A stretch of DNA of 64,000 nt, taken from Whitmania pigra (lineage: Eukaryota > Annelida > Clitellata > Hirudinida > Haemopidae). This document shows positions 56,416 to 64,000 of the stretch, piece by piece (within the stretch, counting starts at the first letter, position 1; every line of letters starts with the position of its first letter). Below the pieces are notes generated by a model. That model saw only the letters and a program-made list of their open reading frames with translations. It had not been told where the DNA came from and made no database searches. The position numbers and the translations under genes were made by a program. Location: positions 268,501 through 332,500 of the forward strand of contig JAJTWR010000051.1 in NCBI GenBank assembly GCA_021613335.1, read 5' to 3'.

Positions 56416-57300
56416 GTAATTCGCTTTCAAAAAATTATTATTAATTTCAGAGTGAAATTTGAAATTATTCTTAAAATCTTAGAAATCTGAGGACTGATGA
56501 TTAGCATGAAAAATGATAGATGAAAATTTGAACACGTTGCAGCTTCTGATTGGTTGAACATTTCTTTATCATTGGTGGGTCGTTAAACTTTGTAATTTCA
56601 AATGAGTTTCCGTTTGTTGAAATTATTTTTGATATATAATTTGAAATAAAATTCGTTGCATAATAAATAAAAAACTAAATTAATTTTAATTAATTAAATT
56701 TGAAACTTATTATTTACAAATTAGTAAAATTAAAACAAGGTTGCAACTCGAAGTGGTCGTGAAAATAATGTCAATAAGTACTTTATAATTTATAAGGTGA
56801 CGGGTTCATCGAGTGAAATTGATGTGCTATTGAATTCATAAAAATATAAAATTAAGTTTAAAACAAAATATAAAATGAAATATTAAATAAATTATTAAAT
56901 AAAATATTAAGTAAAATATTAAGTGAAAAACTAAAAAATGAAAGTCTCAAGGAAGTATTTTGTATGCATCTTTCCCGCCTCAAGGGTGTTGGAATTCCCA
57001 GGTTTGTTTGTTGGAACATTGTATCACGTGACACAACAGATGTCGCTATCGATGCATCTGCTTAGTTATGAAGGGGATAAGCTTCAAGCAATCCTGTTGT
57101 TGTTTTTTTATTTTTGTATTGTATTGTATATCTTAAAATGTATATTTTATATTTTATATTTATTTTATATTTATTTTATATTTTATATTTTAAATTTTAT
57201 ATTTATTTCATTTTTTTGTAGAACTTAAATATCTTTCTGACTTAATCAATCATATGTCCAGAGGCATGTGACACCTGGAGTTAAAAAGATCTGAAGCGGA
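56414..57300. other. AT-rich intergenic DNA
   Basis: Short direct repeats (ttaaataaaatattaagt near 56880-56930; attttatatttta near 57130-57200). The 96-codon frame at 56938 runs into the latter and looks incidental. Confidence 0.45.
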
Positions 57301-57680
57301 ACGGCTTTCGTTGGAGAGCGGTGCAGGTGCGAAAAGGTGGTCGTCCTTGCGTAGAGACGAGAGCAAGACCGGAGAACTTCAAGAGAGTTGCAAATCATCC
57401 AAGCGAGACAAGATCAAGAATGAACCGATGTTCAGCCATGCGTGGCGGAAAGAAAAAACTTCACGGAATTCTTTCTCCGGCGAAAGAAGAGCGCGCGCAG
57501 ACGGGTTCGTTTTGCGAACGTGGAAAACGTGTTCGCAGGCGCTCTTATCTCTGGAAGACTCCGGTCTGCATTATTACGCTCCACGTGTTAGGAACACCGC
57601 TCCAACAAGCTTCTGTCTTAAATCGGCCTCGCTCAGGCACATTCCAGCGCCAGTCGTTAATGAAGGATGGAGGCACGGAT
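57300..57680 (+). other. GC-richer block, possible exon or CpG-rich 5' region
   Basis: Base composition is markedly less AT-rich than the surroundings, with many CG dinucleotides. One frame stays open for 121 codons (57321-57686; [36 protein letters not shown]) and a second overlaps it for longer, so codon evidence is ambiguous. No domain is recognised. It could be a first exon, a promoter-associated CpG block or part of a repeat. Confidence 0.35.
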
Positions 57681-58142
57681 GGATGAGTAGGGGCACGGAT
57701 GAATGGATGGAAAGATGGATTGATGGATGGATGAATGGATGGACGGATGGATGGAAAGATGGATTGATGGATGGATGAATGGATGGACGGACGGATGGAA
57801 AGATGCATAGATTGATGGATGGATGGACAGATGGATAGATTGATGGATGGATGAAAAGATGGATAGATTGATAGATGGATTGATTGATGGATGGATGGAA
57901 AGATGGATGATAAATTGATGGATGGATGAAAAGATGGATAGATTGATAGATGGATTGATTGATGGATGGATGGAAAGATGGATAGATTGGTGGACGGATA
58001 GACAGATGGATAGATTGATGGATGGAAAGATGGATGATAAATTGATGGATGGATGAAAAGATGGATAGATTGATTGATAGATAGATAGATAGATGGATGG
58101 ATGGAATAAATGGATGGGTGGGTGGATGGATGGATGGAGAAG
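57665..58142. repeat. (GGAT)n-derived minisatellite
   Basis: Tetranucleotide GGAT arranged in longer units such as ggatggaaagatggattgat. A 48-52-bp higher-order block (gatggataaaaagatggata-like with gatgataaattgatggatgg) repeats at ~57890 and ~58030. Long Ile/His/Pro/Ser frames on the minus strand are artefacts. Confidence 0.92.
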
Positions 58143-59590
58143 ATGGCTTGGTGCGATTTTTATTAGGAGGGAGGTGTCGAGAGGCGTCAAAGTCAGATAA
58201 TTGTTTCATAATAATAATAACAGGATACAATAAAATAAAATAAAATAAAATCTAACCAATAGAACATATAAAGTTTATTTTGGTAAGAAGTAAAGTTGCT
58301 TCAGGTTCGAAACTTATGTGGTATTAGTAATTAGTAGATCGTATAATAATATTATTATTATGAATATCAAATACAATGGCAATAATATTAATAACAATAA
58401 CCGCATTTTCCGTAGTATGTAAATTAAAAAATCAAAATATTAAAATCTTCTGCTTGTATGTATTTTTAATGTACGACAGGTGCTCGAATGAAGCTTGAAA
58501 AGATTCGAAATTAAAAACTGGGAATATTTTGTGCAAATGTTGCCAAGAGGTTGAAATTTGTAAACGCTTTCTTGGTAAACATTTTATAATCGTCGATTAA
58601 AATTGCATGAATTAATGCTAATTTACAGTAAAAGTTAGATTTAACAGTTAAATAGCTAGCAATTGAAATCCTTAATTTTACGTTTAATTAATTAATTAAT
58701 TATTTATTTTTAACTTTTTGAAATAGGTATAAAGATTTAATCAAATCGACAACAACATCGTAGATTTTAATATGATGCCAAATATCAACCCACCAAAATG
58801 AATTCAGATATTTAATCAAATTTTAATTTAAAAACAAACATAGCTCAATACATAGATGAGAAAAATATAAATTCTACTAATCCAGCAACAATGTGAACTA
58901 AACTGACGAGCTCTGAAAAAGGTGCTGGCAACGAGTAAAAGCGATGACCGCGCCATTTTGAATCCGTCTCAATTAACGTGACATCTTCAAGAAAATCCAT
59001 CACTGCTATGAATACCTTATTCCTTTGGCTATGAATCCTGCTCTGAAATGGATGACAATTTGTCCAATATTTCAGCTGCTAAATGATGCTAATTGATCGA
59101 TTGATGTCATCGTTTGGTTGATCGACATTTGAGGACATACACGGAGAGGATCTGCTGGGATGAGGTGGTTGAAGATAAGACAACTCTGGAGTCAACTATG
59201 TCTAGTTTTAGAGTTGAGATAACTTGTTTTAAATTAAAATTCTTTTAAAGTTACTTTACAATAAAAGTTAATGGTAATAATAAGGTTAGTTTGGTTGAGG
59301 GTTGAGTATCTAATACTATAAATACATATTAATACATGGGTTATCTTAAATTAGTTAAAATATTTAAATTATTAATTTTCATCATCAGCAGCATCATTAT
59401 CATCATCAACTACTCAATAACAGGTAACACCTGAATAAGACCTCAATCATCTTAGAAGCATCTTCCTGGTGTTGGAAGATTAAAGGACAAAAAATGAGGA
59501 AAATTGCAACAAAAAAGGCGGGAAATTCTATCACTGTAAAACATGAGGTTCACATTTTTCGAAATACGAATGTTTGCATTAATTGCCTTA
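58143..59590. other. Unassigned intergenic DNA
   Basis: 1.4 kb without recognisable exons, with (AAAAT)n near 58227-58250 and short CATCAT runs near 59385. No transposon ends found. Confidence 0.45.
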
Positions 59591-59593
59591 TTT

Positions 59594-59848
<255 letters not shown>

Positions 59849-60790
59849 TTCTTAAATTAATGATGAGAAATTTGTTCTGCAACAAAATGAAACCAACAGT
59901 TAGGCAAATTCCGATTTTAAATAGATTTTAATATCTATGAAAAAATGTACGAAATAAAGGTTGAATATGTTAATACGATAAGTGGCTCCATTGGTTAATA
60001 ATATCATTTATATTATTAAATAAAAAATTTAACAGATAGTGTATAAATAAAATACATACGATAAAGTATAATATAAATGAATATCAGAATATTACAATGT
60101 AAAAATAATGAAATAATAGTATTAATATTATTAATAATAAATAAAGTCCTGGTTATGACGTCACCAGGAGACGGATAGGCAATGAGCATCTGGGTTGAAA
60201 TATTAACACCTGTGAAGTGATTAATAAAGATGCATCAACCTGGATTGGTTGAGATGCTGACGCTAGTGAGAGTTTCAATGATTGTATTTTGTAAAAAAAA
60301 AATTAAATTTATTTAAATAACTGATAATTATTAATTAAATATTATAAGTTTCATAGATTTGTTGTATTTTGTAAAAAAAACAAATTTATTTTTTTATAAA
60401 TATTATTATTTAACTGTAAGTCATTTAATTTAAAGTTAAATGATCTGTTTTTAATTTAATTTTTTTTTAATTTAATTAATCGCTTAAAATGACTTTAGAT
60501 TACTACTTGTGGCTTACGAACAGGTGATAATCAACAAAGATATTCAAAGAATATTTATTTAATTATTATTTATTATTTGTTAGATATTATGATGTATTTG
60601 TGTATGTAGATAAAATACATCACATAAATTAAATTTATTATTGGACAAATAATTTCTATTTATGAAACATCCTTTATAATCGAACGATACCCTTGCATAG
60701 AAAAAAATTGCCCTCTTAACGAAAGAAGCACTTTGCAGCAATATTGAATTTTCCTCGGCTAACATTCACTCCATCATCATCCATCCATTC
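59849..60790. other. Unassigned intergenic DNA
   Basis: AT-rich with two tandem-like stretches containing ttgtattttgtaaaaaaaa (~60283 and ~60362). No genes seen. Confidence 0.45.
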
Positions 60791-60799
60791 ATCCCTCTC

Positions 60800-61162
60800 T
60801 TCGCCATTCATTCATTCATTCATTCGTTCGTACGTTCGTTCGTTCATTCGTTCGTTCGTTCGTTCGTTCGTTCGTTCGTTCGTTCGTTCGTTCGTTCGTT
60901 CGTTCATTCGTTCATTCGTTCATTCGTTCATTCGTTCATTCGTTCATTCGTTCATTCGTTCATTCGTTCATTCATTCATTCATTCATTCATTCATTCATT
61001 CATTCATTCATTCATTCATTCATTCATTCATTCATTCATTCATTCATTCATCATTCATTCATTCATTCATTCATTCATTCACTCATTCATTCATTCATTC
61101 ATTCATCATTCATTCATTCATTCATTCATTCATTCATTCATTCATTCATTCATTCATTCATC
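60800..61162. repeat. (ATTC)n/(GTTC)n tetranucleotide array with ordered variants
   Basis: Order along the strand: a few ATTC, then about 20 GTTC units, then about eight alternating GTTCATTC units, then about 45 ATTC units with two CAT slips and one ACTC. A Ser/Phe/Ile/His frame through it is an artefact. Confidence 0.95.
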
Positions 61163-61985
61163 CTTCTTATTTAATCATTCGTTCCATCTTTCCAGCGACC
61201 TTATCATCTTCATCGGTCCTCCAGGCCCCCAGAGGCACGTGCATAAAAAGGTCAAAGTTCGCATGTCCTTCTCTCGGTTGAGGTCTCGTCGGGAATTTTC
61301 TTCAGGGGAATGATTTTGATTTTGATTTTGATTTTGAGTGATTGAAAGATACGAGTTGAGGTCAATAATGTGAGTGATTTGATGGTTGAGTGATTTTAAT
61401 TTGACGTTTATGGCATCTAATAAGACTCACTGAAGATGAATGGATTGAAGTTCCACTGGTATTCCGCTGTAATTCTGCCACTCCACCGCTTGAGTAAAAG
61501 TATATCCTTGTGACAATCCAACCGTGACATGAGATGATGATGATGATGATGAGGTTATTTTTAGTTTTGAAAATACTTTAAATTTTAAGTGCTTAATTTC
61601 TTTTACGATTTTACGAGGAAATTAAAGTTAAGGAAATTATTTAAAAAAAAACGTAACCGTGACTGAGCCTTCCATACAAGCGGCACATCCTCACCTCCAC
61701 CAGTGAATCTTTTCAATTTTCCTTCAATCCATCTTTCGTCACCCACCACTGATCACGTGATGCATGGGCTTCTAAAAATAAACTTCCACTTTCTACTCAA
61801 CCTTTCGAAGCCTCGGACCCTTCTGTAGACTCAAATTCGCAGCGTCATAATTTTTTTTAGTGTACTTTTTATTATTATTATTATTATATTATTATTATTA
61901 TTTTTATCTGTTGTTCAATTATAATTAATATCTGGGTTATTGTTATTGTTTAATTACAAATATTAAATTTATCAAAATCACTAGC
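61163..61985. other. Unassigned stretch with small arrays
   Basis: Includes (TTTTGA)n at ~61313-61337, (GATGAT)n at 61533-61552 and (TTA)n at 61868-61902. No exon recognised. Confidence 0.5.
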
Positions 61986-61986
61986 T

Positions 61987-62125
61987 TCGTGGCTAGGAAT
62001 GATGACGATCCCAAATCCAATATAAACACACTTCTAGTATTAAGAACCAAGGCCCTCATGATGTCTGACCTCTATGACCTTGTTGACCTCGGTGAATCAT
62101 GGTCGATACGTGTATTGTACGCTCA
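61987..62125 (+). other. Possible exon with consensus donor
   Basis: An open stretch (NDDDPKSNINTLLVLRTKAL, MMSDLYDLVDLGESWSI) is followed by CAG|GTAAGT at 62124-62131, an ideal donor, and preceded by an ACTAG acceptor near 61984. The peptide looks protein-like, but I recognise no family and see no partner exon. Confidence 0.35.
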
Positions 62126-62131
62126 GGTAAG

Positions 62132-62955
62132 TCGAGCCATTAATTTCCGGGTCCGAATGAATGCAATAAACTTATTGCTCGCAGTCTCTTATTGTTCCGC
62201 TCGAGTGAATTAAGGTCAAAGGGTCGTTCCGGTTCAGATGACCTGACCTGGAAAAACTTTATTTAAATGTCAGGAGGAGTCCATCTCTCGGTGAGAGGCG
62301 GGAAAGTGAGGGGAATTGAGTGATGGAAACGCAGACGATTGTGGTTTGTAGAACTTTGTTTCGATGATTTCGAGAACAATTGTTCTTAATTGCTATTTAT
62401 TTTGCTTTTAATTCAATTAATAGTTAATATCATAATTATTTTTTGCTGCATTTATATTTTTACTAATGCAATTAATCGTTAAAATCAAAGTTTAGCACAC
62501 TTATTATTTGCAGCACCACAATTTTATCATCATCATTATCATCAAAATTATCATCGTAGAAATTTTTTTAACATAATTCAAATTTGTAAAAAACCAACAA
62601 CTAATGCTGAGATCATTATGATGAGGATTATGATTATGATTATGATTACACGAATGGCGGTGATGATGACGATGAAGTTATTAATTGCGGTTACGATGAC
62701 GTCAGTGACACTTACATCTGTAAAAACGTATATTGTTACGAAACATCGCACTAAACTCAGCCATCAGAAAGTAAACTTGAACGCGATCGTCATCATCACC
62801 AATTGTTGACATCGTTGTCATAACCAGTAACATGTCATCATAACTTTATTATATATCAACATACCATAACCATCATCATCATCATCACCATCGAAACTAT
62901 TACTAAGATTATTGTCTTTGTAAGCATCTACATGGAGTGTTATCGTTATTATCAT
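62132..62955. other. Unassigned stretch with ATC/GAT short arrays
   Basis: GATTAT and CATCAT runs increase toward the long array at 63060. No gene recognised. Confidence 0.5.
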
Positions 62956-62989
62956 GATATCAGATGTCAACGCAGAAATATCTTATCAA

Positions 62990-63138
62990 ACGACATCGTC
63001 ATCATCATCATCGTCGCCATACTCATCGCAGTCAAGATTTATGTCATAGAAACTTGTATAACTTGACGACCACCACCACCACCACCACCACCATCAACAA
63101 CAACATCATCATCATCATCATCATTCATCATCATCATC

Positions 63139-63221
<83 letters not shown>

Positions 63222-63234
63222 CATCATCATCATC

Positions 63235-63280
<46 letters not shown>

Positions 63281-63293
63281 TCATCATCATCAT

Positions 63294-63361
<68 letters not shown>

Positions 63362-63453
63362 ATCATCATCATCATCATCATCATCATCATAATCATCATC
63401 ATCATCATCATTCATCATCATCATCATCATCCATCATCATTCATCAGCATCAG

Positions 63454-63491
<38 letters not shown>

Positions 63492-63506
63492 GCATCATCA
63501 TCATCA

Positions 63507-63574
<68 letters not shown>

Positions 63575-63658
63575 TCATCATCATCATCATCGTCATCGTC
63601 ATCGTCATCATCGTCATCATCGTCGTCAACATCGTCGTCATCGTCATCATCATCGCCG
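62990..63658. repeat. (ATC)n compound microsatellite
   Basis: About 200 ATC units over 600 bp, with ACC units at 63070-63092, single-base slips (CATT, CCAT) every 30-100 bp, and a GTCATC/GTCGTC mixed zone at 63590-63655. His-, Ile-, Asp- or Met-runs translated from it are artefacts. Confidence 0.95.
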
Positions 63659-63922
63659 TGTAATCTATGCGGACTCCATTATCGAGATCGCTTAAACTTC
63701 TCGCCGTCGTTATGACGATGGTTTCCATGGAGATAAGAAGTGTTCACCAACGATAGGGAGAGGAGATGGGGAAGGTGGGTGGGGCTAGAAAAAAAAAATG
63801 GGCGGAGCGTGGCTTCGTGACGTCATCAGTAGTCGTCGTCGTCATCGTCGCACCACCAATATTCCGACTGCTTCCTCTTCAAGTGGGCCAAGAGGCACCA
63901 TGCCGAGACGAAGTCCACCATC

Positions 63923-64000
63923 TGTTGAATAATTAATTGATTATTTAATTAACATCGGTGGTGAATAATTAATTGATTATTTAATTAACATCGGTGGTGA
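63923..64000. repeat. 36-bp tandem repeat running off the window
   Basis: tgaataattaattgattatt followed by taattaacatcggtgg occurs twice in perfect tandem and starts a third time at the last bases. It contains an AT-rich near-palindrome. It may be the edge of a longer satellite. Confidence 0.9.

Noticed and set aside
57545..58230. Ser/Ile/His/Pro-rich minus-strand proteins
   Set aside because: Translations of the GGAT minisatellite, with no non-repetitive conserved part.
62964..63728. Poly-His, poly-Ile and poly-Asp proteins
   Set aside because: Translations of the ATC array in different frames.

Overview
This window is AT-rich animal nuclear DNA. Genes are broken into small exons with GT-AG introns, TATA boxes lie close to start codons, and the space between genes is packed with decayed DNA transposons, LINEs, LTR elements and long microsatellites. 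The protein families (secreted PAN/apple + C-type lectin proteins, and tandem F5/8-type C domain proteins with a PAN-like tail) are typical of expanded invertebrate immune or recognition repertoires. A mollusc or another lophotrochozoan is my guess, but the sequence alone does not fix the species. No prokaryotic operon, CRISPR array or viral genome is visible.

Positions 1-34941 hold a tandemly and inversely duplicated cluster of one gene family: signal peptide + PAN/apple domain (exon 1), first half of a C-type lectin-like domain (exon 2), second half (exon 3), with both introns in phase 1. Two copies keep a full reading frame with acceptable splice sites (24347-25775 on +, 33533-34941 on -). 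One has a late frameshift (14463-16130). At least eight more are broken or only exon scraps (5964, 8793, 9930, 12630-13860, 17602-19660, 21798-22581, 27403, 28423, 31893, 37455). The duplicated unit also carries a promoter module of about 170 bp with a TATA box, a repeat of about 1 kb, a LINE reverse-transcriptase tail, a 33-bp minisatellite and Tc1 transposase debris.

Positions 41269-53406 hold a second lectin-like family: signal peptide, two F5/8-type C (fucolectin-like) domains and a C-terminal PAN-like domain in six exons, all in phase 1. The minus-strand copy (41269-43446) is intact as read and codes for 402 aa. The plus-strand copies (50003-53406) are a frameshifted, internally deleted copy followed by a partial one. 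A lone F5/8-like exon lies near 38381-38570.

Mobile elements are datable by nesting. A 3.6-kb hAT (2090-5706) sits in a LINE fragment and itself contains a second hAT (2349-3705) and a pogo-like MITE (5019-5641), which holds a third hAT (5168-5607); each hAT has an 8-bp target duplication and the MITE has TA. A young non-autonomous LTR retrotransposon (45772-47639, identical LTRs, PBS matching tRNA-Leu) has two solo-LTR relatives. An ORF1-only LINE (17987-19359) has a perfect 20-bp target duplication and an (AAT)n tail. Positions 54600-64000 are dominated by arrays: a 24-bp minisatellite grown inside a LINE endonuclease frame, then GGAT, ATT, ATTC and ATC arrays and a 36-bp tandem repeat running off the end. 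No secure host gene was recognised in the last 7 kb.
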